Shown here: positions 57,466 through 64,000 of the stretch, one piece after another | Numbering within the stretch: position 1 is the stretch's first letter | Layout of the letters: each line of letters starts with the position of its first letter | Assembly (NCBI RefSeq): GCF_001476655.1 | Contig: NZ_LDRT01000007.1 | Coordinates: forward strand, 1 to 64,000 | DNA length: 64,000 bases | Reading direction: 5' to 3' | Origin: Microbacterium testaceum | GTDB lineage: Bacteria; Actinomycetota; Actinomycetes; Actinomycetales; Microbacteriaceae | Notes under the pieces: generated by a model | What the model was told of the DNA's origin: nothing | Database searches by the model: none | Seen by the model: only the letters and a program-made list of their open reading frames with translations | Position numbers and translations under genes: made by a program

Positions 57466-57471
57466 AGCCTA
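57466..57471 (-). promoter_or_regulatory. -10 element of the leaderless oxidoreductase gene
   Basis: Minus strand TAGGCT, six bases, then ATG at 57459. Confidence 0.6.
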
Positions 57472-57623
57472 AGCAGCGTGGAGCCGCGCTCGGCGGGGCT
57501 TGCGCGCCGGGAACACCTGGCGAGTGTCCAGGACACGCCGTCATCCTCGGTGCGGTTGCGGCGTGTTTCGGACACTCGACCACCCGGCACCCGCTGTTCA
57601 CCGGAGCGCGTCAGAATGTACGG

Positions 57624-58022
57624 ATGACCACCGTCACGATCCTCTTCGTCTGCGTCCACAACGCCGGGCGCTCGCAGATGGCCGCCGGCTACGCGCGGGC
57701 GCTCGGCGGCGATCGGGTCACCGTGCTCTCCGGAGGCAGCGCACCCGGCGAGACACTGAATCCCATGGCCGTCGCGGCGATGGCTGAAGAGGGCATCGAC
57801 ATCAGTGCCGAGGTGCCGCAGCTGCTGCTCACCGACGATGTGAGGGCGTCCGACGCCGTCATCACGATGGGCTGCGGGGACGCCTGCCCGATCTTCCCGG
57901 GCAAGAGGTACGAGGACTGGGAACTCACCGACCCGGCGGGCAAGAGCCTGGACGAGGTGCGCCCCATTCGTGACGACATCAAGGCGCGCGTCACACGCCT
58001 GCTCGACGACCTGCTGGCATGA
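57624..58022 (+). CDS. ArsC-type low-molecular-weight phosphatase/arsenate reductase
   Basis: 132 residues. P-loop FVCVHNAGRSQMAAGY (Cys-x5-Arg-Ser, Cys about 10) at the N-terminus, MGCGDACPIFPGKRYEDWEL (about 90-109) and DPAGKSLDEVRPIRDDI with the acid Asp in the DP loop. This matches thioredoxin- or mycothiol-linked arsenate reductases of actinobacteria. Not in an ars operon, so it may act as a general phosphatase. CAGAAT lies six bases before ATG 57624. Confidence 0.88.
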   Translation: MTTVTILFVCVHNAGRSQMAAGYARALGGDRVTVLSGGSAPGETLNPMAVAAMAEEGIDISAEVPQLLLTDDVRASDAVITMGCGDACPIFPGKRYEDWELTDPAGKSLDEVRPIRDDIKARVTRLLDDLLA

Positions 58023-58025
58023 GAA

Positions 58026-58055
58026 AGGGCCCGGATGCCGTGGCATCCGGGCCCT
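58026..58055. terminator. bidirectional terminator
   Basis: Perfect 14-base-pair stem (arms 58026-58039, 58042-58055) between the convergent ArsC-like and msrA genes. The two arms carry GGATGCC and GGCATCC. Confidence 0.85.
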
Positions 58056-58065
58056 CGCAAGAGAC

Positions 58066-58620
58066 TTACGCGGAGGCTTCCTCGCGCTTGGGCAGCACCC
58101 AGCCGGGCCGCACGAAGTGGCACGTGTAGCCGTTCGGGATGCGCACGAGGTAGTCCTGGTGCTCCGGCTCGGCCTCCCAGAAGGGGGCTTCGGGCTCGAT
58201 CGTGGTGACGACCTTCGCGGGCCAGATGCCCGATGCGTCGACGTCGGCGATCGTGTCGCGGGCGACCTTCTCCTGCTCGGGCGAGAGCGGGAAGATCGCC
58301 GAGCGGTAGCTCGTTCCGACGTCGTTGCCCTGACGGTTCAGGGTCGACGGGTCGTGGATCTGGAAGAAGAACGCCAGGATGTCGCGGTACGACGTCTGGG
58401 TGGGGTCGAAGACGATCTCGACGGCCTCCGCGTGACCGGGGTGATTGCGGTACGTCGCGTGGTCGTTCTGGCCGCCGGTGTAGCCGACGCGCGTGTCGAG
58501 CACGCCGGGCTGGCGACGGATGAGGTCTTCGACGCCCCAGAAGCAGCCGCCCGCGAGGACGGCGGTCTCGGTGCCGGGGCGGCGGGTGATCTCGCCGGTG
58601 TCAGTGGGTCCGCTGGTCAT
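58066..58620 (-). CDS. msrA: peptide methionine sulfoxide reductase MsrA
   Basis: 184 residues from ATG 58620 with AAGGAG upstream. Catalytic motif [17 protein letters not shown] (Cys about 25), then [20 protein letters not shown] and [20 protein letters not shown], all diagnostic. Reduces S-methionine sulfoxide in oxidised proteins. msrB lies 38 bases upstream on the same strand and is probably cotranscribed. Confidence 0.97.
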   Translation of the reverse strand: MTSGPTDTGEITRRPGTETAVLAGGCFWGVEDLIRRQPGVLDTRVGYTGGQNDHATYRNHPGHAEAVEIVFDPTQTSYRDILAFFFQIHDPSTLNRQGNDVGTSYRSAIFPLSPEQEKVARDTIADVDASGIWPAKVVTTIEPEAPFWEAEPEHQDYLVRIPNGYTCHFVRPGWVLPKREEASA

Positions 58621-58658
58621 GGTGATGCTCCTTTTGCGGTTGCGGAAGGGGAAAAGGT

Positions 58659-59117
58659 TCATGAGGCTCGGCTTTCGCGGAACAGGGGGAGGTACGCGCC
58701 GTATCCCTGCTCCTCGAGCTCGGCGACGGGCACGAATCGGAGGGCGGCCGAGTTCATGCAGTATCTCAGCCCCCCGGCATCGCGCGGGCCGTCGTCGAAC
58801 AGATGCCCGAGGTGACTGTCGGCGCCGGCCGAGCGCACCTCGGTGCGTGTCATCCACAGGCTGCGGTCGGTCTTCTCCACGACGGCGGCCTCGTCGATGG
58901 GCCGGGTGAAGCTCGGCCACCCCGATCCGCTCTCGAATTTGTCGGTCGAGGAGAACAGCGGCTGTCCCGACACGACATCGACGTAGATGCCGTCCTCGTG
59001 GTTGTCCCAGTACTCGTTGCGGAACGGCGGCTCGGTGGCGTCGTCCTGCGTGACGGCGAACTGGTGATCGGTGAGGCGGCTCAGCGCCTCCGACGTCTTC
59101 CGGTACTCCGTGCTCAC
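58659..59117 (-). CDS. msrB: peptide methionine sulfoxide reductase MsrB
   Basis: 152 residues from GTG 59117. Motifs [12 protein letters not shown] and [16 protein letters not shown] (catalytic Cys); reduces R-methionine sulfoxide. The zinc-binding CxxC pairs of many MsrB proteins are absent; the only Cys is the catalytic one, so there is no resolving Cys either. Pairs with MsrA. Confidence 0.95.
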   Translation of the reverse strand: MSTEYRKTSEALSRLTDHQFAVTQDDATEPPFRNEYWDNHEDGIYVDVVSGQPLFSSTDKFESGSGWPSFTRPIDEAAVVEKTDRSLWMTRTEVRSAGADSHLGHLFDDGPRDAGGLRYCMNSAALRFVPVAELEEQGYGAYLPLFRESRAS

Positions 59118-59306
59118 GGCTCGTATCCTCTCGTCCTGACGCTTTCGAAGCGGGCGTCACAGAAGAGAACGCGGGGCCCGCCCCTTTTGGTCCCGTGGGG
59201 CTGGGAGCGGGCTGTGAGTTCTCACGGGGTGTGGACGCCGAGGGCAAGCCCCGCGGTTCTCCTCGGTGCCCGCGTTAGCGTGGCGCTCATCGACCAGGAG
59301 GTACGC

Positions 59307-60134
59307 ATGACCCGCACCATCGTCATCACCGGAGCCAGCGACGGCATCGGAGCCGCATCCGCGAAGCAGCTCGTGGGCGTCGGCGAGGAGGTCGTGGTCG
59401 TCGGTCGAAACCCCGACAAGACCGCGCGCGTCGCGCGTTCGCTCGGGGTGGACTCGTTCGTCGCCGATTTCAGCGACCTCGCACAGGTGCGCGAGCTCGC
59501 GGCATCCCTTCTCGAGAGGTACCCGCGTATCGACGTGCTCGCCAACAACGCCGGCGGCGTGTTCGGCGAGCGTCGCCTGACGACGGACGGCTACGAGACG
59601 ACGTTTCAGGTCAACCACCTCGCGCCGTTCCTGCTCACCAACCTGCTGCGCGAGCGCCTCATCGAGTCGGGGGCCTCGGTCATCCAGACCTCCAGTGCCG
59701 CGGCGAAACTCTTCCCCCGCTTCGACCTCGACGACCTGCAGGGCGAGCGCCGGTACTCGTCGACCACGGCCTACGGCAACGCGAAGCTCGCGAACGTGCT
59801 GTTCACGAAAGAGCTCCATCGCCGGTTCGGCGAGCAGGGCGTGTCGGCGGTGGCCTTCCACCCGGGCGTGATCGCCTCGAACTTCGGCTCGACGAGCGAC
59901 GGTCCGTGGAAGTTCCTCTACGGCGGCCCTCTCGCCAAGAGCCTCATGACCTCGACCGCGGTCGGCGGCGCGCGCCTCACGTGGCTCGCGCTCGGCAAGC
60001 CCGGCGTGGACTGGGAGTCGGGCGGCTTCTACGCCAACAACAAGCCCGCGAAGACGAACCGCATCGCCGACGACCCGGTGGTCGCGAAGGTCTTGTGGGA
60101 GCGGAGCGCGGCGCTCGTGGGGATCGACGACTGA
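59307..60134 (+). CDS. short-chain dehydrogenase/reductase
   Basis: 275 residues from ATG 59307, preceded by AGGAGG. Classical SDR: cofactor loop TGASDGIGAASA (about 8-19), NNAGG after strand 4 (about 86-90), catalytic Ser in VIQTSSAAAK and Tyr-x3-Lys in TAYGNAKLANVLF (about 154-166). The pattern resembles retinol-dehydrogenase-like (WWOX-type) SDRs. Substrate unknown. TAGCGT at 59275-59280 is a possible -10. Confidence 0.9.
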   Translation: MTRTIVITGASDGIGAASAKQLVGVGEEVVVVGRNPDKTARVARSLGVDSFVADFSDLAQVRELAASLLERYPRIDVLANNAGGVFGERRLTTDGYETTFQVNHLAPFLLTNLLRERLIESGASVIQTSSAAAKLFPRFDLDDLQGERRYSSTTAYGNAKLANVLFTKELHRRFGEQGVSAVAFHPGVIASNFGSTSDGPWKFLYGGPLAKSLMTSTAVGGARLTWLALGKPGVDWESGGFYANNKPAKTNRIADDPVVAKVLWERSAALVGIDD

Positions 60135-60281
60135 CCGGCCGTCCCCCTCCGCCACGTCGTCGCCGGGTGCGTCCCGCCGCTCCGAGGCCTCCGTCGGCAC
60201 CTCGCTAGGCGTTTCCTCTGCGTTGACTCTGAGCCTCGTATTCTTGGAGCCGTCTGGGGAGCGCGCGGGCACGCTGAGCGC

Positions 60282-61709
60282 ATGACCGCAGCCCCCGTCC
60301 TCGCCGCCCCGCCCGCCGCCGAGCGGCGCGCTCGCCGCATCCCGCGCCGGGCGGCGAACACCCGGCCCCTGTGGAACCTCGCCGCGATCGTCGTCATCTG
60401 GGCGACGAGCCTCGTCGTCGTGGCGGTGTGGGTCGCCGGGGGAGAGCTGCAGTCGCTCCTGGCCGGGGGAGCGGACTCGCTCAACTCCCTCGGGCGCGCC
60501 GCGGGTCTGGCATCCGCGAACCTTCTCTTCTTCCAGGTGCTGCTCATGGCGCGTGTGCCGCTGTTCGAGCGCGGTTTCGGTCGCGACGGCATCACGCGCA
60601 TGCACCGGATCGTCGGCTTCTGGTCGTTCGCGCTGCTCCTGGCGCACATCGGACTGCAGATCCTCGGCTACGCGGTGCAGGCGGGTCTCAACCCCCTCGA
60701 ACAGGCGTGGCAGTTCGTGGCGGATTACCCGGGCATGCTGCTGGCGACCGCGGGGACGGGCCTGCTGCTGCTGGTCGTGGTCACCTCCGTGCGCAAAGCC
60801 CGGAAGCGCCTGCGGTACGAGTCGTGGCACCTGCTGCACCTCTACGGCTACCTCGGCGTCGGCCTCGCGATCCCGCACATGCTGTGGACGGGCGCCGACT
60901 TCACCGTCTCTCCCGCCGCGACGGCGTACTGGTGGGCGATGTGGGGCGTGACTCTCGCGACCGTGATCGTGTTCCGGCTCGGGATGCCGCTGACCCGGTC
61001 GCTGCGTCACGGCATCCGGGTCCGTGCCGTCGAACCCGACGGGCGCAGCGGTGTCTCCGTCCGCATGACCGGTCGCCGGATCGACGCGCTGAAGGCCCGC
61101 GGCGGGCAGTTCTTCGTCTGGCGGTTCCTCGACGGCCCGGGCTGGACGCGCGGGCACCCCTTCTCTCTCGCGGCCGATCCCGCCGACGGCGAGCTTGTGA
61201 TCTCGGCCCGGCTCGTCGGCGACGGCACGCGGCGACTCGCCGCACTGCGGCCCGGCACGCGGGTGCTGATCGAGGGCCCGTACGGCACGATGACCGCCGA
61301 CGAACGGCGCGGTGGACATCTGCTGATGATCGGTGCCGGCGCGGGCGTCGCCCCCCTGGTGGCGATCCTCGAAGAGGGCGACTGGGCCCCGGGAGAGGCG
61401 ACCCTGATCGTGCGCGACCACGCCGCGGCCGATGCCCTGCGCTCGGAGGCGATCGCGAGACTCGTGCGGGAACGGGGCCTGCGACACGCCCCTCTTCCGG
61501 GTCCCCGGGCGCTGACGACCTCGTCCTGGCTGCCCACCTCGCACGCGCAATGGTCGGGGTCCGACCTCATCCGCTACGTCTCTCCGCACACCGCCGCCAC
61601 CGACGTGTTCCTGTGCGGACCTCAGCCGTGGATGGATGCCGTGCGCACCGACCTGCGGCGCGCCGGTGTCTCGGCCGACCGTATCCACCTCGAAGCCTTC
61701 GCCGTCTGA
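60282..61709 (+). CDS. ferric-reductase-like transmembrane flavocytochrome
   Basis: 475 residues. Six membrane helices with haem histidines in MHRIVGFWSFALLLAHIGLQ and WHLLHLYGYLGVGLAIPHML, then an FAD-binding domain (GHPFSLAADP) and a NAD(P)-binding domain (LLMIGAGAGVAPLVAILEE; FLCGPQPWMDAV). It would carry electrons from NAD(P)H through FAD and two b haems to the outer face. With the FMN-binding and ApbE genes behind it, it forms an extracytosolic electron transfer system. Start ATG 60282; TATTCT at 60239-60244 is a possible -10. Confidence 0.9.
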   Translation: MTAAPVLAAPPAAERRARRIPRRAANTRPLWNLAAIVVIWATSLVVVAVWVAGGELQSLLAGGADSLNSLGRAAGLASANLLFFQVLLMARVPLFERGFGRDGITRMHRIVGFWSFALLLAHIGLQILGYAVQAGLNPLEQAWQFVADYPGMLLATAGTGLLLLVVVTSVRKARKRLRYESWHLLHLYGYLGVGLAIPHMLWTGADFTVSPAATAYWWAMWGVTLATVIVFRLGMPLTRSLRHGIRVRAVEPDGRSGVSVRMTGRRIDALKARGGQFFVWRFLDGPGWTRGHPFSLAADPADGELVISARLVGDGTRRLAALRPGTRVLIEGPYGTMTADERRGGHLLMIGAGAGVAPLVAILEEGDWAPGEATLIVRDHAAADALRSEAIARLVRERGLRHAPLPGPRALTTSSWLPTSHAQWSGSDLIRYVSPHTAATDVFLCGPQPWMDAVRTDLRRAGVSADRIHLEAFAV

Positions 61710-61718
61710 GGAGAACCG

Positions 61719-62222
61719 ATGAAGAGAATCGTCTACGCCCTCATGGCCACCGTGACCGGGCTCATGCTGCTGTTCAGCTACCGCACCTCCGTTCCTCCCG
61801 AGCCCGCGAGCGCGCTCGCCGATGCGCCGGCGTCGGGGGTCGCGGCGGCTCCGAAGGCCGCCGTGGCATCGCCCAGCCCCACCGGCGCGGACGGCTCGTC
61901 GAACTCGAACTCGAGTTCGACGCAGACCTCGTCGAGCGGCCTGCGCGACGGGACGTTCACCGGACAGGCGGCGAACACCCGCTACGGCGCGGTGCAGGTG
62001 CAGATCACCGTGTCGGGTGGGGTGATCACCGACGTGCAGGTGCCGCGGTACCCCTCCGAGGGCGGTCGCGACCAGCAGATCAACGCGCGCGCCCTACCGG
62101 TGCTGGTGAAGGAGACCGTGAACGCCCAGAGCGCCCAGGTCGACATGGTCTCGGGTGCCACGTACACCAGCACCGGGTACCTCACCTCGCTGCAGTCCGC
62201 TCTCGATCAGGCCCGCGCGTGA
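61719..62222 (+). CDS. exported FMN-binding (flavinylated) protein
   Basis: 167 residues. N-terminal membrane anchor (about 4-20), Ser/Pro-rich linker (about 25-75) and an FMN_bind domain: TGQAANTRYGAVQVQITVSG, and the flavinylation motif VSGATYTSTGYLTSL (about 147-161), where ApbE attaches FMN to a Thr. Probably the electron acceptor on the outside for the preceding flavocytochrome. GAGGAG precedes ATG 61719 nine bases after the upstream stop. Confidence 0.92.
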   Translation: MKRIVYALMATVTGLMLLFSYRTSVPPEPASALADAPASGVAAAPKAAVASPSPTGADGSSNSNSSSTQTSSSGLRDGTFTGQAANTRYGAVQVQITVSGGVITDVQVPRYPSEGGRDQQINARALPVLVKETVNAQSAQVDMVSGATYTSTGYLTSLQSALDQARA

Positions 62223-63004
62223 CCGGGGTGTTCACGGTCGTCGAGCCCGTCATGGGAACGGTCGCCTCGATCACCGTCGTGGGCGAGCGCACTCCGTCGA
62301 TCGACGGGGCGATCGCCGCGTGCGTGGCGCGCCTGCGCGACGACGAGCGGGTGTTCTCGACCTACCGCGACGACTCCGACATCTCGCGTCTGCGCGATGA
62401 GGGGCTCGACCTCCGCGACGTCGATCCGCGCGTGGCCGAGGTGGCCGAGCGCTGCCGTGAGCTGCGCGAGCGCAGCGGGGGGCGCTTCGACGCGTCCTGG
62501 CGCGGATGGTTCGACCCGACGGGCTACGTCAAAGGATGGTCGACGGATGCCGCGACACGGGCGTTCGACGGGGTGCTCGCGGCCGGGGCGATCGAGGCGG
62601 TCGGTGTCAACGTGGGCGGCGACATGCGCCTTCGCACGGCCGCGACGAGCGACCACGTCTGGCGGATCGGCATCGCCCACCCGACCCATGAGAGGGAGCT
62701 GCTGGCCACCGTCGAGGTCGTCGACGGGGCGGTCGCCACCTCGGGCACGGCCCAACGCGGGGCCCACCTCGTCGATCCGCGCACGGGCGTGTCCCTCGCG
62801 GGTCCCGTGAGCGCGACGGTCGTGGCCGATCACCTCGCCACCGCCGATGCGTGGGCCACGGTGGCCGCCATCGCCGGGATCGACGACCTGGAGTGGATGC
62901 CGGTGGCCCCCGTGGCATCCGGGATCGTCTGGGAGCACGGCCGCTCACGTCGTTTCGCCGGCGGGGTCGAGGTGTCGGCCTTCCGCGACGCGACGGCGCG
63001 CTGA
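62219..63004 (+). CDS. apbE: FAD:protein FMN transferase ApbE
   Basis: 261 residues from GTG 62219, GTGA overlap with the FMN-binding gene. ApbE motifs: VEPVMGTVASITV (residues 8-20), DERVFSTYRDDSDISRLRDE, RFDASWRGWFDPTGYVKGWS (about 89-108), GVNVGGDMRLR and the metal site GTAQRGAHLVDPRTG, VVADHLATADAWATVAAI. Transfers FMN from FAD to the Thr of the protein encoded just before it. No signal peptide is obvious; it may act before or during export. Confidence 0.94.
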   Translation: MTGVFTVVEPVMGTVASITVVGERTPSIDGAIAACVARLRDDERVFSTYRDDSDISRLRDEGLDLRDVDPRVAEVAERCRELRERSGGRFDASWRGWFDPTGYVKGWSTDAATRAFDGVLAAGAIEAVGVNVGGDMRLRTAATSDHVWRIGIAHPTHERELLATVEVVDGAVATSGTAQRGAHLVDPRTGVSLAGPVSATVVADHLATADAWATVAAIAGIDDLEWMPVAPVASGIVWEHGRSRRFAGGVEVSAFRDATAR

Positions 63005-63014
63005 TCCGAACCCG

Positions 63015-63986
63015 TCAGCGCGCGAGAGGCAATCGGAGTGCGAACACCGTGCCCGCCGCCGACGAGCGCTCGACCTCGATCCGGCCGCCGTAACGGGTCG
63101 CCGCCTCGCGCACGAGGGCGAGTCCCAGGCCGAACCCGCGCCGGCGGCCGGACTCGGTTCCCCGGGCGAACCGTTCGAAGATCCGCGGCAGATCCTCGTC
63201 GCCGATGCCGGAGCCGGTGTCCTGCACCCGGATGACGGCGTCGTCGGCGTCGACCGCGGCCGAGAGCGTCACCGTGGAACCGGTCGGGGAATGGCCGATC
63301 GCGTTGTCGAGGAGCGCCGTGCACATGCGCACGACCGTGACCGCAGGAACGCCGACCGTGATGTCGGGGAGCTCCTCGGCGCGCACGGTGACCCCCGACT
63401 CGTCCGCGAGAGAGGAAAGCGTGGCGACGGCCGTGCGCACCGCGTCATCGACCCGGGCCGTTCCCGCGTGCGCGAGGCCTTCCGCGGTGAGCAGCATGTC
63501 GGCGAGCACGTCGTCCATGATCTGCGCGTCGTGACGGAGCTGTTCGAGCGGCTCATCGGTCGCCTCACCGCGGCTCTGCCGACGCTGCACGATCTGGATC
63601 CGGCTGGTGAGCGCGGTGAGGGGAGTGCGCAGTTCATGGCTCGCGTCCGAGACGAACCGGCGCTGGCGGCGCAGGGCGTCGTCGAGCGGGCGGACCGACC
63701 ATCGGGCGGCGGCCCAGCCCACCAGGCCCAGGACGATCACCCCGGCCATACCGAGGCCGAGCACCCACGGCAGCACGTCGTCGAGGTCGACCACGAAGCG
63801 ATCGCCGATTCCTCCGCCCGCCCCGCCGGGGCGCCGTCCGCCTCCTTCGGCTCGTGCCCCCGAGACGAGGACGACGACGAGGATGCCGACGCCCAGCGCG
63901 ATCGCGACCGCCGACGCGCCCGCCACCAGCGTCCCCACGCGAAGGGCCGCGCGGCGCACGACGAGGCGATCGTCGTCGGCGCTCAC
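63015..63986 (-). CDS. sensor histidine kinase
   Basis: 323 residues from GTG 63986. Two membrane segments (about 20-42 and 72-94) with a short Gly-rich loop between, then SDASHELRTPLTALTSRIQI (phospho-His about 116), N box LLDNAIGHSP, G1 QDTGSGIGDEDLPRIFERF and G2 RRRGFGLGLALVREA. Small EnvZ-type kinase. Convergent with the flavinylation operon and so possibly its regulator. Its partner regulator would lie beyond 64000. Confidence 0.92.
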   Translation of the reverse strand: MSADDDRLVVRRAALRVGTLVAGASAVAIALGVGILVVVLVSGARAEGGGRRPGGAGGGIGDRFVVDLDDVLPWVLGLGMAGVIVLGLVGWAAARWSVRPLDDALRRQRRFVSDASHELRTPLTALTSRIQIVQRRQSRGEATDEPLEQLRHDAQIMDDVLADMLLTAEGLAHAGTARVDDAVRTAVATLSSLADESGVTVRAEELPDITVGVPAVTVVRMCTALLDNAIGHSPTGSTVTLSAAVDADDAVIRVQDTGSGIGDEDLPRIFERFARGTESGRRRGFGLGLALVREAATRYGGRIEVERSSAAGTVFALRLPLAR

Positions 63987-64000
63987 CTCGCGGCTCCCGC
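63983..64000 (-). CDS. possible end of the partner response regulator (partial)
   Basis: The minus-strand frame GCG GGA GCC GCG AGG TGA ends with a TGA that overlaps the GTG start of the kinase (GTGA), the usual regulator-kinase junction. Only six codons are in the window, so identity is inferred from position. Confidence 0.3.
   Translation of the reverse strand, partial: AGAAR

Overview
The window is about 64 kb of high-GC chromosomal DNA with dense coding on both strands. Gene content and order point to an actinobacterium of the family Microbacteriaceae, most likely Microbacterium or a close relative: a sepF-yggT-divIVA-lspA-rluD division/wall block, an actinobacterial aa3/bcc respiratory supercomplex (ctaC-D-F and ctaE-qcrC-A-B), LMWP-type ArsC, DUF3043, DUF6412 and DUF2256 proteins. 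The genus is inference from gene neighbourhood, not from a marker-gene alignment. No rRNA, tRNA, CRISPR array, insertion sequence or prophage was seen.

Layout. 1-11073: core genes (sepF end, yggT, divIVA, lspA, rluD, NUDIX hydrolase, dnaE, a membrane protein, hisD, nrdR, pyrD). 11292-13742: DUF3043 protein, M20 dipeptidase, HesB/ErpA-type Fe-S carrier. 13908-23412: respiratory chain, ctaC-ctaD-ctaF on + and ctaE-qcrC-qcrA-qcrB on -, separated by a PP2C phosphatase, an unknown gene and a rhodanese. 23582-30989: trpD, PHP protein, stand-alone 5'-3' exonuclease, then a rearranged spot with a phosphoribosyltransferase gene and a chimeric pseudogene, followed by small redox and housekeeping genes. 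31163-33546: an electrophile/quinone-stress module (HxlR/QorR-like regulator, FUSC exporter, NmrA-type quinone reductase). 33581-37597: small membrane and regulatory proteins, an MFS exporter, a second YidC. 37623-41649: an OmpR-type two-component system with VanZ-like and VanY-like genes linked by a repeated CGTAT-N6-CGTAT element. 41714-44141: fatty-acid desaturase and cold-shock protein. 44195-48656: stress proteins, DUF2256 plus photolyase, DUF2945, catalase. 48791-53311: glycosyltransferase/EEP/membrane operon, TrhO, M19 dipeptidase-like, GNAT. 53553-56199: an SdpC-SdpA-SdpB-like peptide-toxin operon with a fourth gene that may be its immunity protein. 56227-60134: oxidoreductase, ArsC-like, MsrA, MsrB, SDR. 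60282-64000: a ferric-reductase-like/FMN-binding/ApbE flavinylation operon next to a histidine kinase whose partner regulator runs out of the window.

How it fits together. Oxidative and envelope stress genes are frequent (catalase, MsrA/B, QorR/Qor2-like, VanRS/Y/Z-like, flavinylation). Promoters commonly lack a leader: at 15 genes a TANNNT hexamer lies exactly 6 or 7 bases before the start codon, which I used to choose several starts. Points most worth attention are the sdp-like toxin operon (53553-56199), the shared 11-bp-period element at the van-like genes, a desaturase whose only well-placed start codon is ATC, a chimeric pseudogene at 27495-27716, a photolyase without its Fe-S cysteines, and a strong excess of the word GGATGCC/GGCATCC.
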